Shown piece after piece: positions 1 through 6,252 of a stretch of 6,252 nucleotides of DNA. Source of the DNA: Flavobacteriaceae bacterium. GTDB taxonomy: Bacteria; Bacteroidota; Bacteroidia; Flavobacteriales; Flavobacteriaceae. Each line of letters begins with the position of its first letter. Position 1 is the first letter of the stretch. The DNA lies in assembly GCA_026992695.1 (NCBI GenBank), contig JALWYP010000239.1, forward strand, positions 1-6,252, read 5' to 3'. Position numbers and translations under genes: made by a program. Under the pieces are notes generated by a model that had not been told where the DNA came from, did no database searches, and saw only the letters and a program-made list of their open reading frames with translations.

Positions 1-161
1 GCACTATACATCTGAGCGCGTCCCGTTCCATGATAACAATGAATAAGTACAGGATAGCTTGAGTTATCATCTAAGACTTCAAAAAATTTCTTGAGTGTTT
101 GTGGTGTCGGCACCTGCCCTGATGGAATATTTATATGTTTTATATTCAAGCCATTTTTTGC
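1..161 (-). other. Phosphatase-like segment (CX5R motif) downstream of the DprA domain
   Basis: Residues from about 81 onward read as a beta strand (LNIKHINIP), a helix after a VPTP turn (PQTLKKFFEVLDD), a second strand (YPVLIH) and the P-loop HCYHGTGR, with Cys121 coded at 38-36 and Arg127 at 20-18. This is the order found in cysteine-dependent dual-specificity and tyrosine phosphatases, in which the Cys is the nucleophile and the Arg binds phosphate. Only about 40 residues lie between the junction and the Cys, so the N-terminal part of the phosphatase fold appears to be missing. No obvious general-acid Asp is visible in the loop near residues 89-97. By hand count GC is about 38% in bases 1-150 against about 34% in 151-398, a weak difference. 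The substrate cannot be told. Confidence 0.65.
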
Positions 162-398
162 GTTGTTTTCTTCAATATAACGCAATTCTTCTTCGGCTGC
201 ATCTAGTTGTAATTTTTCAGAAAGGTCTTTCAGTTTAAAGGCTCCTATTCCATCTATTTTTAGCAAGTTGTGTTTTTTTTCTTTAAAAACCCCTTCGGCA
301 GAACCCACTTTTGTAATTAATTTTTTTGCCGAAGCATCTCCTAAATTTGCCACCCGTTGAAGCGCAAGCGTATATAATAATTCTTTTTTTGAAAGCAT
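1..398 (-). CDS. dprA: DprA N-terminal domain joined in frame to a phosphatase-like segment; partial, 3' end outside window
   Basis: The reading frame starts at ATG 398-396 and stays open for 132 full codons to the window edge. An in-frame TGA at 419-417 leaves this as the only ATG start. Residues 1 to about 79 match the N-terminal helix-hairpin-helix/SAM-like region of flavobacterial DprA (start MLSKKELLYTLALQ, then VANLGDASAKKL, KIDGIG and a charged EEELRYIEEN helix). DprA is a cytoplasmic protein that binds incoming single-stranded DNA and loads RecA in natural transformation. The Rossmann-like DNA-binding domain should start just after residue 80. Instead, residues 81-133 resemble a dual-specificity/tyrosine phosphatase core with the signature HCYHGTGR at 120-127. 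The gene is divergent from the HU/SPOR gene. The DprA assignment of the N-terminus is firm; whether a functional DprA or fusion protein is made is not. A genomic rearrangement or assembly chimera is a real alternative. Confidence 0.75.
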   Translation of the reverse strand, partial: MLSKKELLYTLALQRVANLGDASAKKLITKVGSAEGVFKEKKHNLLKIDGIGAFKLKDLSEKLQLDAAEEELRYIEENNAKNGLNIKHINIPSGQVPTPQTLKKFFEVLDDNSSYPVLIHCYHGTGRAQMYS

Positions 399-422
399 AA
401 TAAAATATGGGGGGAGTCATTG

Positions 423-430
423 CAAAAATA
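423..430 (-). promoter_or_regulatory. Bacteroidetes -7 promoter box for the dprA-like gene
   Basis: On the minus strand bases 430-423 read TATTTTTG, an exact match to the Bacteroidetes sigma -7 consensus TAnnTTTG. It lies 24 bases upstream of the ATG at 398, which predicts transcription starting near 418 and a leader of about 20 bases. No well-spaced -33 TTG element was found, so the call rests on the -7 box and its position. Confidence 0.5.
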
Positions 431-533
431 CAAATATTAATCACAATAACTTGTCTTACAATAGTTAACCGTTCTATTCTCTATTTTGTTAATAAATTTA
501 TGATAAAGAGGTGAAAAAAACTATATAAAAAAG

Positions 534-541
534 TATTTTTG
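534..541 (+). promoter_or_regulatory. Bacteroidetes -7 promoter box for the HU/SPOR operon
   Basis: TATTTTTG is an exact match to TAnnTTTG and the same octamer used on the opposite strand at 423-430. It ends only 4 bases before the ATG at 546, so transcription would start at or next to that start codon, giving a leaderless or nearly leaderless mRNA. No good -33 element was seen. The AT-rich context raises the chance of a random match. Confidence 0.45.
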
Positions 542-545
542 TTTT

Positions 546-1484
546 ATGCAGATGGCATCTTACATAAAAGATTTATTATATCGTTACGAGTGTGTTATCA
601 TTCCGGGGTTTGGAGCATTTATCACCCATTTTCACAGTGCTAAAATTGATGCTGAAACACAGACGTTTTATCCGCCCGGGAAAATAGTTTCGTTCAACAG
701 GCATTTACAAACTAACGATGGATTACTAGCTAATTATATTGCCACTGTTGAAAACTCTAATTACGAAACCGCTTTACAGAAAGTGCGTAACTTTTCAGGA
801 AAACTTTCTTTAGAGTTAGCTGAAGGGAAAACAATAATGTTAAAAAATATTGGAGAATTTTTCCTCAACAAAGAAAATAAAGTTGAGTTTTCTCCAGAAG
901 AAAACCAAAATTTTTATACCGCATCTTTTGGGTTAACCAGATTTATTTCAACCAAAGTTACCCGAGAGATTTATAAAGAACAAGCTGAAGCATTAGAGGA
1001 ACGTACACCCATCTTATTTACTCCCGAAAAACACCAATCAAAACCCTATTTAAAATATGCAGCTATTGCCTTAATAGCATTAACCATAGGAGGTTTTGGC
1101 GGAATGAAACTATATGAAGGAAAAGTAGAAAAATACAACTTTGCACAAAAACAAAAAGCAAATAACCTCCTCGAAAATAAAATTCAAGAAGCTACCTTTG
1201 TCATCGACAATCCCTTGCCTTCAATTAAACTTACTTTTTCAAAGCAAAAAGGCAAATACCACATCATTGCAGGCGCTTTTAGAATTGCCCAAAATGCCGA
1301 TAAAAAAATAAAAGAACTAACCTCTAAAGGATATTCCGCTTCTTTAATTGGTATAAACAAATACGGTTTACACCAAGTAGCCTATCAAAGTTTTGAGGAC
1401 AGAGTCGATGCACTAAAAGCACTTCGTACAATTAAAAAAACACAAAATCCTAATGCTTGGATGTTGGTTCAAGACTTAGACTAA
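546..1484 (+). CDS. HU-CCDC81 and SPOR domain membrane protein
   Basis: This 312-residue protein has the layout of the Bacteroidetes HU-CCDC81/SPOR family. Residues 1 to about 135 form two divergent HU/IHF-like modules, seen in the opening YIKDLLYRYECVIIPGFGAF and a second module with KNIGEFFLNKE near 100-110. One transmembrane helix spans about 169-190 (AAIALIALTIGGFGG), with basic residues just before it that favour a cytoplasmic N-terminus. A linker follows, and residues about 236-310 are a SPOR domain (KGKYHIIAGAF at 235-245, ending NPNAWMLVQ). SPOR domains bind denuded septal peptidoglycan; HU folds bind DNA. The inferred role is therefore a link between nucleoid and division-site envelope, unproven here. 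ATG 546 fits the family's usual N-terminus; ATG 552 is the alternative. The gene is divergent from dprA and 14 bases upstream of the thioesterase, so those two are probably co-transcribed. Confidence 0.9.
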   Translation: MQMASYIKDLLYRYECVIIPGFGAFITHFHSAKIDAETQTFYPPGKIVSFNRHLQTNDGLLANYIATVENSNYETALQKVRNFSGKLSLELAEGKTIMLKNIGEFFLNKENKVEFSPEENQNFYTASFGLTRFISTKVTREIYKEQAEALEERTPILFTPEKHQSKPYLKYAAIALIALTIGGFGGMKLYEGKVEKYNFAQKQKANNLLENKIQEATFVIDNPLPSIKLTFSKQKGKYHIIAGAFRIAQNADKKIKELTSKGYSASLIGINKYGLHQVAYQSFEDRVDALKALRTIKKTQNPNAWMLVQDLD

Positions 1485-1498
1485 CCCATTTTTAAGTT

Positions 1499-2014
1499 GT
1501 GAAACTTCCTCCTAAAACCCCTAGCGAATCCCGTACAACCATTACAGACATTGTCCTGCCCGGAGAAACAAATCCTATTGGCAACATGTTTGGAGGCGAA
1601 TTATTAGCTCGAATGGATAGAGCCGCAAGTATTACTGCTAGAAGACACAGCAGAAGAATAGTAGCAACCGTAGCGGTAAATAATGTTTCTTTTAATAAAA
1701 TGATTCCGTTGGGAAGCGTGGTTACCGTTGAAGCAAAAATTTCACGTGCTTTTAACAGCTCGATGGAAATTATCATGGATGTTTGGATTGAAGACCGAGA
1801 AAACGGAATTAAAACCAAAGCCAACGAAGCAATCTACACCTTTGTTGCGGTAGATGAGACAGGAAACACCGTGCCTGTGCCTCCCGTAAAGCCTGAAACC
1901 GAGCTAGAAAAAGAACGCTATAATGCTGCTTTAAGAAGAAAACAACTAAGTCTTGTTATTGCAGGGAAACTTAATCCTAAAGAGGCTACCGAGCTAAAAG
2001 CATTGTTTTTTTAA
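1499..2014 (+). CDS. Hotdog-fold acyl-CoA thioesterase
   Basis: This 171-residue protein belongs to the acyl-CoA thioesterase (4HBT/hotdog, ACOT7/YciA-like) family, which hydrolyses acyl-CoA to free acid and CoA in the cytoplasm. The core motif is clear: TNPIGNMFGGELLARMD at residues 24-40, with the conserved Gly-Gly at 32-33 and Asp40 in the position of the acidic catalytic residue. The strands around VATVAVNNVSF (55-65) and the helix-rich tail with ALRRKQL and a LNPKEATELKALF end fit the compact single-hotdog form seen in Bacteroidetes. The start is GTG 1499: an in-frame TAA at 1493-1495 prevents any earlier start, and the next ATG falls inside the motif. It follows the HU/SPOR stop by 14 bases, which suggests one transcript. 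Chain-length preference cannot be read from sequence. Confidence 0.92.
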   Translation: MKLPPKTPSESRTTITDIVLPGETNPIGNMFGGELLARMDRAASITARRHSRRIVATVAVNNVSFNKMIPLGSVVTVEAKISRAFNSSMEIIMDVWIEDRENGIKTKANEAIYTFVAVDETGNTVPVPPVKPETELEKERYNAALRRKQLSLVIAGKLNPKEATELKALFF

Positions 2015-2048
2015 CATTTTTTCTCCATTTTTCTTATTAAAAAAAGAA

Positions 2049-2056
2049 TATCTTTG
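2049..2056 (+). promoter_or_regulatory. Bacteroidetes -7 promoter box for the secreted protease
   Basis: TATCTTTG is an exact TAnnTTTG match, 24 bases upstream of ATG 2081 and 35 bases past the thioesterase stop. It implies transcription starting near 2061 and a leader of about 20 bases, the same geometry as the dprA box. It also argues against a TTG start at 2054, which would lie inside the box. The flanks form an AT-only imperfect inverted repeat (AAAAAGAA at 2041-2048, TTCTTTTT at 2060-2067) of doubtful meaning. No hairpin terminator was seen between 2015 and 2048. Confidence 0.55.
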
Positions 2057-2080
2057 AATTTCTTTTTAAAAAAACTAACT

Positions 2081-5000
2081 ATGAAAAATTTTACTTCCGC
2101 TTATTGTAAGAAACCATATTGGGTGCTTCTTTTATTTTTTGCTGCATCCTTTTCATTTTCACAAAACAATTATCGAGTTCAAATTCAAGAACAAAGTATC
2201 GAAATTCCTGAAAATATTAGTACATTTCAATGGAATCAAATGCCGGATTCTTCAAAAATTGAAGACGGATATATAGGATGGGTTCAATTTTATGAAACTC
2301 CAACACAAGATATTCAGGATTTGTTTAAAACACAAAACCTTCAATTGCTGGAATATATACCCAACAAAACTTATTTATTTTATTTCCCTAACAATGTTTC
2401 GATTTCGTTTCTAAAAAACAACGGAGTACGTGCTATTGTTCCGGTTGAAGGAGACTTTAAACTTTCGTCTGATTTACGAAACAACATAATTCCCAATTGG
2501 GCAAAACAAGGCAACACGATTATTGTAACGCTTCAATTTCATAATTTTGTTTCACCCGAATTTGTTATAAGCGATTTAGCCAAGCAACAAATTGTGGTAA
2601 AACAACAATACAAAGGAAGTAACAATATAGATTTGCTAATTCCAGATAATTGTCTAGAAGAATTATCTAACTTACCCTATGTTAAATGGGTAGAATTAAT
2701 AGTTGCCCCGGATACTCCCGATGACACACGTGGAAGAAGTTTGCATCGTTCTAATGGATTAGACACACAAACCGGCGCCGGAAGAAATTATACAGGAAAC
2801 GGAATTGGAGTTATGGTTCGGGATGACGGAATTGTAGGACCACATATTGATTTTCAAGGAAGAATAGATAATAGTGCGGCAAGTGGTACCGGAGCTACTC
2901 ACGGTGACGGCGTTGCCGGAATTATGGCAGGAGCAGGAAATCTTAACCCAAAAATGAGAGGAATGGCTGCCGGTGCAGATGTCTATGTAGTTAATTATGT
3001 TTCAAACTTTTTAGATAGTGCCACACAAAACTTAATTAATAGCGGGACAGCACAAATAACCAATTCATCTTACAGCAATGGTTGTAACGATGGATACACA
3101 ACCATAACACAAACAGTAGATAACCAAACTCTTACTATTCCCACGCTTTTACACGTTTTTTCGGGAGGTAACTCCAACGGTAATAATTGTGGTTACGGTG
3201 CCGGTAGCCAATGGGGGAATATTACCGGAGGACATAAACAAGGAAAAAATGTAATTGCAACAGCAAACGTATATTTTGACGGAAGTTTAGTAGGCTCCAG
3301 TAGTCGAGGACCGGCTCATGACGGAAGAATAAAACCCGATATAGCAGCAAACGGTCAAAACCAAAACTCAACAACCGAAAATAACGGATATCAAAATTTT
3401 GGTGGAACCTCAGCAGCAGCTCCCGGTATTGCCGGAATATCGGCACAATTATACCAAGCTTATGCAGAAGCCAATGGGGGAACCTTACCGCCGTCTGCAT
3501 TAATTAAAGCCACTTTATTAAATACCGCCAATGATGCCGGAAATGTAGGACCCGATTTTAAATTTGGGTGGGGAATAGTTAATGGTCTTAGAGCGGGAAT
3601 TCTTATTGAGGATGGCAGGTATTTATCAGACAATGTTTCGCAAGGAAATACAAACTCACACACCATTGCAGTTCCCGCCGGAACAACTCAAGTTCGATTT
3701 ATGCTTTATTGGAGTGATGTAGCTGCTTCTCCCGGTGCTAATCCGGCATTAGTAAACGATTTAGATTTGGTTGTTACAGACCCCGCTTCAACAACTCATT
3801 TACCTTGGGTTTTAGATTCAACACCAAACGCTACTGCACTAAACACACCGGCAACAAACGGAGCCGATCACCTAAACAATATGGAGCAAGTATTGATTAA
3901 TAACCCTGTTGCAGGAAATTACACCTTAGATGTTTCCGGATTTAACGTACCTGTAGGACCACAAGACTATTTTATTGTTTATGAATTTATTACCGAAAAT
4001 ATTACGGTTACTTATCCTAATTCCGGTGAACACTTTGTGCCTAATGAAACTGAATCTATTCATTGGGATGCAGTTAATACAACAGACAATTTTTTAGTTG
4101 AATATTCAACCGACAATGGTTCCTCTTGGAATACTATTGCTACCGTAGGTTCAAACACTTTTACAACGGCTTGGGTAGTTCCTAATACGGTTTCGGGTGA
4201 AGCACTTATAAGAGTTACAAGCGGAGCTTTTAGCGATGTTAGTGATGACACTTTTTCAATTGCCGGGCAGCCTTCTAATCTCGAAATTGCTCAACTTTGT
4301 CCTAATACCGTAACCTTTTCTTGGGATGCAGTCGCTAACGCGGAATCGTATGATATGTATCTACTTGGCAACAAGTATATGGAGGTTGTAGGAAACGCAA
4401 CTACAAATACTATTACGCTTCCAATTACCAATCCAAACGATTCTTTTTGGTACGCAATTGTTGCCAAAAACGACACCGATAGTTGGGAAAGTAGAAGAAC
4501 GATTGCTCAATTTCACCCGGGAGGTTTAGTGAACTGTGTATTATCTGACGATGTATCATTAGAAGCAATTAATAATACTCCAGGAGATTTTAATACGGTT
4601 TGCAATTCAGACCCAATTATCATCTCTGTTACTATTAGAAATACAGGAATAAATGCACAATCTAATTTTCCCGTTACCTATCAACTGAATGCCGAACCTC
4701 CGGTAACCGAAATGTTTACTGCATCACTTCCATCCGGGCAACAAATGGTTTTTGATTTTTCAACTCCGGCAAATATAACAACATCCGGTGCCTATACATT
4801 AACGACCAGTGTTAACTTAGCGGGTGATGAAAACAGTAGTAATGACCAACAAGTATTAAATTTCTATGCTATTACATCTGCTACTGCATTAAATTTTGAA
4901 GAAACCTTTGAAACAAATGGTTTTCCTCCCCCTAGTTGGTTTATTAGTAATCCCGACGATGCTACTACTTGGATAGAGCGAACAGGAGTAACCGGAAGCG

Positions 5001-5683
5001 ACGGAAGTCCAACAACAACTTCTTATATTAACAATTTTAATTACAATTCCGCCGGTCAAGAAGATAGTTTTATAACCGAAATATTTAACCTTACTAATGC
5101 TACTGTTCCTTCTCTTACTTTTGATTTAGCTAAAGCTCAATATTCAGCTTCTTTTACAGATTCGCTTCGGGTTGAAGTTTCAACAGATTGTGGAACATCC
5201 TTCACTACAATTTACGAAAAAACAGGATTAGATCTTGCTACAGTAGGATATCAAACATCTATCTGGACGCCTTCTTCAGCTTCACAATGGAGAAATGAAG
5301 AAATAGATCTTACTGCTTATGAAGGAGAAAATGTACTCTTTAAGTTTGTTAATATTACAGGTTATGGTAATAGCACTTTTATAGATAACATTAATGTAAG
5401 TGCAGAAGTACTAAATATGGAAGATTTTTCTGTTGCATCTTTCAAACTATTTCCAAACCCTACCACTAACAGTGTGCGTTTAACAATGTCTCAATCTTTT
5501 TCCTCCAGTATTGTTGTATCCATTTACAACAGCTTAGGACAAGAAGTACAGAAAATTAATGCTGAAAATTTTACAAACTCAAACTACACAGATATTAATG
5601 TTGCCGGATATGGTGCCGGATTGTATTTTGTAATGATTAAAGACCAAAACAAAACAATTACCAAAAAGTTGGTTATCCGATAA
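2081..5683 (+). CDS. Secreted multidomain subtilisin-family (S8) serine protease with T9SS sorting domain
   Basis: A 1200-residue endopeptidase, probably secreted through the outer membrane by T9SS. Residues 1 to about 27 are a Sec signal peptide (basic start, core WVLLLFFAASFSFS). About 28-230 resemble an N-terminal prodomain. The S8 domain, about 235-510, has a full catalytic set: Asp248 (VRDDGI), His274 (THGDGVAG), oxyanion Asn364 (SGGNSNG) and Ser444 (GGTSAAAPG). Then come a beta-sandwich (about 520-640, LVNDLDLVVTDP, GNYTLDVSG), an Ig-like Kre9/KNH-type module (640-728), an FN3-like module (729-815), a CARDB-like module (822-930), a MAM/jelly-roll-like module (937-1106) and the sorting domain. 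ATG 2081 is chosen because the signal peptide starts there and a promoter box lies upstream; a TTG at 2054 would add nine residues. A terminator follows. The enzyme class is certain; the substrate is unknown. Confidence 0.95.
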   Translation: MKNFTSAYCKKPYWVLLLFFAASFSFSQNNYRVQIQEQSIEIPENISTFQWNQMPDSSKIEDGYIGWVQFYETPTQDIQDLFKTQNLQLLEYIPNKTYLFYFPNNVSISFLKNNGVRAIVPVEGDFKLSSDLRNNIIPNWAKQGNTIIVTLQFHNFVSPEFVISDLAKQQIVVKQQYKGSNNIDLLIPDNCLEELSNLPYVKWVELIVAPDTPDDTRGRSLHRSNGLDTQTGAGRNYTGNGIGVMVRDDGIVGPHIDFQGRIDNSAASGTGATHGDGVAGIMAGAGNLNPKMRGMAAGADVYVVNYVSNFLDSATQNLINSGTAQITNSSYSNGCNDGYTTITQTVDNQTLTIPTLLHVFSGGNSNGNNCGYGAGSQWGNITGGHKQGKNVIATANVYFDGSLVGSSSRGPAHDGRIKPDIAANGQNQNSTTENNGYQNFGGTSAAAPGIAGISAQLYQAYAEANGGTLPPSALIKATLLNTANDAGNVGPDFKFGWGIVNGLRAGILIEDGRYLSDNVSQGNTNSHTIAVPAGTTQVRFMLYWSDVAASPGANPALVNDLDLVVTDPASTTHLPWVLDSTPNATALNTPATNGADHLNNMEQVLINNPVAGNYTLDVSGFNVPVGPQDYFIVYEFITENITVTYPNSGEHFVPNETESIHWDAVNTTDNFLVEYSTDNGSSWNTIATVGSNTFTTAWVVPNTVSGEALIRVTSGAFSDVSDDTFSIAGQPSNLEIAQLCPNTVTFSWDAVANAESYDMYLLGNKYMEVVGNATTNTITLPITNPNDSFWYAIVAKNDTDSWESRRTIAQFHPGGLVNCVLSDDVSLEAINNTPGDFNTVCNSDPIIISVTIRNTGINAQSNFPVTYQLNAEPPVTEMFTASLPSGQQMVFDFSTPANITTSGAYTLTTSVNLAGDENSSNDQQVLNFYAITSATALNFEETFETNGFPPPSWFISNPDDATTWIERTGVTGSDGSPTTTSYINNFNYNSAGQEDSFITEIFNLTNATVPSLTFDLAKAQYSASFTDSLRVEVSTDCGTSFTTIYEKTGLDLATVGYQTSIWTPSSASQWRNEEIDLTAYEGENVLFKFVNITGYGNSTFIDNINVSAEVLNMEDFSVASFKLFPNPTTNSVRLTMSQSFSSSIVVSIYNSLGQEVQKINAENFTNSNYTDINVAGYGAGLYFVMIKDQNKTITKKLVIR
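5441..5680 (+). other. T9SS type A C-terminal sorting domain of the protease
   Basis: Residues about 1121-1200 carry the marks of the Por secretion tail: FKLFPNPTTN at the start, a middle strand with VSIYNSLGQEV, then GAGLYFVMI, and a basic end at KKLVIR. In the family this domain directs passage through the type IX translocon and is cleaved on export, often with attachment to surface lipopolysaccharide. It implies that the host genome encodes a T9SS elsewhere. Confidence 0.92.
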
Positions 5684-5696
5684 TTTTAATTTTTTT

Positions 5697-5727
5697 AAAG
5701 AGGCTGTTTCAAGAAATAGCCTCTTTT
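5697..5727 (+). terminator. Rho-independent terminator after the protease
   Basis: A near-perfect hairpin begins 14 bases past the protease stop. AAAGAGGCTGTTT (5697-5709) pairs with AAATAGCCTCTTT (5714-5726) around a four-base CAAG loop, with one G-T pair. It is followed by only a short T run (four Ts ending at 5727). It separates the protease from the DUF983 gene, which has its own promoter box downstream. Confidence 0.8.
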
Positions 5728-5764
5728 AGTAACCAATGTTACAATGCACTTTTAAGGAGAATTT

Positions 5765-5772
5765 TACCTTTG
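5765..5772 (+). promoter_or_regulatory. Bacteroidetes -7 promoter box for the DUF983 gene
   Basis: TACCTTTG is an exact TAnnTTTG match, 14 bases upstream of ATG 5787. It predicts transcription starting near 5777 and a leader of about 10 bases. Because it lies inside the reading frame that could begin at ATG 5736, it supports 5787 as the true start. No clear -33 element was seen. Confidence 0.55.
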
Positions 5773-5786
5773 CGCAAACATTAGGT

Positions 5787-6209
5787 ATGATTGGAAAAGG
5801 AACTAAATTATATAGTATTTTTAAAATGAAATGCCCTCGTTGTCACGAAGGAGATTTTTATAAAGGACATCCTTATAAATTTTCTACAATGGGTGAGGTA
5901 AAAGAAAAATGTGATAAATGTGGTTTAAAATATTCGCTAGAACCTAGTTTTTATCATGGCTCATACTATGTAACATACGCTCTAGGTGTTGCTTTATTTG
6001 CTGCTATCTGGGTATTAAAAATGATTTTCTTTCCAGATGCAGGTCCCGGAGGATTACTTATTGCTATATTAATTTCTCTTGTTGTTTTATCTCCACTAAT
6101 GTATGCGTTATCTAAAATTATTTGGATTAACTTTTTTGTTAAGTACGAAAAAAATATCTTTAAAAAAAAGAACGTAACTTCGCAACATGATTCAACAGTT
6201 AAAAAATAG
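5787..6209 (+). CDS. DUF983 family zinc-ribbon membrane protein
   Basis: This 140-residue protein matches the DUF983 family of small bacterial inner-membrane proteins, whose function is not established. The N-terminal cytoplasmic part has the family opening GTKLYSIFKMKCPRCHEGDF and two CXXC pairs, Cys16/Cys19 and Cys42/Cys45, likely binding one zinc. YSLEPSFYHGSYYV (49-62) is a conserved family stretch. Two transmembrane helices follow at about 60-82 and 89-113, then a Lys-rich tail. The frame is open back to ATG 5736, but the 17 extra residues are not family-like and would span the promoter box, so 5787 is preferred. Its end overlaps the next gene by 23 bases, so the pair may be transcribed together. 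The family call is strong; no molecular role is claimed. Confidence 0.88.
   Translation: MIGKGTKLYSIFKMKCPRCHEGDFYKGHPYKFSTMGEVKEKCDKCGLKYSLEPSFYHGSYYVTYALGVALFAAIWVLKMIFFPDAGPGGLLIAILISLVVLSPLMYALSKIIWINFFVKYEKNIFKKKNVTSQHDSTVKK
6175..6182 (+). promoter_or_regulatory. Possible weak -7 box for the last gene
   Basis: TAACTTCG differs from TAnnTTTG at one position and ends 4 bases before ATG 6187, the same spacing as at the HU/SPOR gene. It lies inside the 3' end of the DUF983 coding region. If real, it would give a nearly leaderless message; one mismatch and no -33 element keep this tentative. Confidence 0.25.
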
Positions 6210-6252
6210 TTACGGGCATCTTTTTGAAGATGCACTGCTTACAGAGATTAAC
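6187..6252 (+). CDS. Probable Crp/Fnr family regulator, N-terminus only; 3' end outside window
   Basis: From ATG 6187 the frame is open for 22 codons to the last base. The visible residues (MIQQLKNSYGHLFED, then ALLTEIN) resemble the start of flavobacterial Crp/Fnr-type regulators, which begin with a short helix before the cyclic-nucleotide-binding-like beta barrel. Such regulators often lie next to DUF983 genes in Flavobacteriia, as recalled from family knowledge. The start overlaps the end of the DUF983 gene by 23 bases in another frame. With 22 residues neither the sensor nor the helix-turn-helix can be seen, so the assignment rests on N-terminal resemblance and context. Confidence 0.55.
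   Translation, partial: MIQQLKNSYGHLFEDALLTEIN

Noticed and set aside
418..420. Minus-strand ATG upstream of the dprA-like start
   Set aside because: It is out of frame with the DprA reading frame, and its own frame gives no recognisable protein.
447..467. Short inverted repeat TAACT / AGTTA in the divergent promoter region
   Set aside because: Only five base pairs in AT-rich sequence; expected by chance and not a convincing operator.
511..528. Tiny GTG-started frame preceded by a purine-rich AAAGAG
   Set aside because: It ends after five codons, lies upstream of the predicted transcription start of the HU/SPOR gene, and has no independent support as a leader peptide.
1492..1824. 110-codon open frame on the minus strand
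   Set aside because: It lies wholly antisense to the well-supported thioesterase gene and has no recognisable domain; it is a coding shadow.
2054..2080. Earlier TTG start adding nine residues to the protease
   Set aside because: It lies inside the TAnnTTTG box and would put residues before an otherwise normal signal peptide; ATG 2081 explains both.
3222..4476. Several minus-strand open frames of 61-92 codons
   Set aside because: All lie antisense inside the protease gene, show no family resemblance and have no promoter box; they are shadows of the protease reading frame.
5736..5786. Earlier ATG start adding 17 residues to the DUF983 protein
   Set aside because: It spans the likely promoter box at 5765-5772, starts just after the terminator, and the added residues do not look like the family N-terminus.
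5966..6235. 89-codon open frame on the minus strand
   Set aside because: It overlaps the DUF983 gene and the start of the Crp/Fnr-like gene and has no recognisable content.

Overview
The window reads as chromosome of a low-GC member of Bacteroidetes, most likely class Flavobacteriia. Three things support this: an HU-CCDC81/SPOR membrane protein of a type typical of that group, a secreted protease ending in a type IX secretion (T9SS) C-terminal sorting domain, and repeated exact matches to the Bacteroidetes sigma -7 box TAnnTTTG in front of genes, with little sign of Shine-Dalgarno sequences.

Layout. Bases 1-398 (minus strand) hold the 5' part of a gene that starts as dprA and continues in frame into the catalytic core of a dual-specificity/tyrosine-phosphatase-like protein; it runs off the left edge. 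Bases 399-545 are a divergent promoter region with one TAnnTTTG box facing each way. Bases 546-2014 (plus strand) hold a probable two-gene operon: an HU-CCDC81/SPOR membrane protein, then 14 bases later a GTG-started hotdog-fold acyl-CoA thioesterase. Bases 2081-5683 encode a 1200-residue multidomain secreted subtilisin-family (S8) protease with its own promoter, followed by a hairpin terminator at 5697-5727. Bases 5787-6209 encode a small DUF983 zinc-ribbon membrane protein. A final reading frame starting at 6187 overlaps its end, runs off the right edge and resembles the N-terminus of a flavobacterial Crp/Fnr regulator.

How the genes fit together. The HU-CCDC81/SPOR protein could join DNA (HU folds, cytoplasmic) to septal peptidoglycan (SPOR, periplasmic). 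The thioesterase probably shares its transcript, without an obvious functional link. The protease is an independent secreted hydrolase. DUF983 and the Crp/Fnr-like gene are packed tightly enough to suggest linked expression.

The one truly odd signal is the dprA-phosphatase junction near bases 150-165. Both partners look cut in the middle of their folds, so a rearrangement or assembly chimera is more likely than an evolved fusion, but the frame stays open throughout. No rRNA, tRNA, CRISPR array, insertion sequence or clear riboswitch was seen. Apart from the junction the window looks ordinary.
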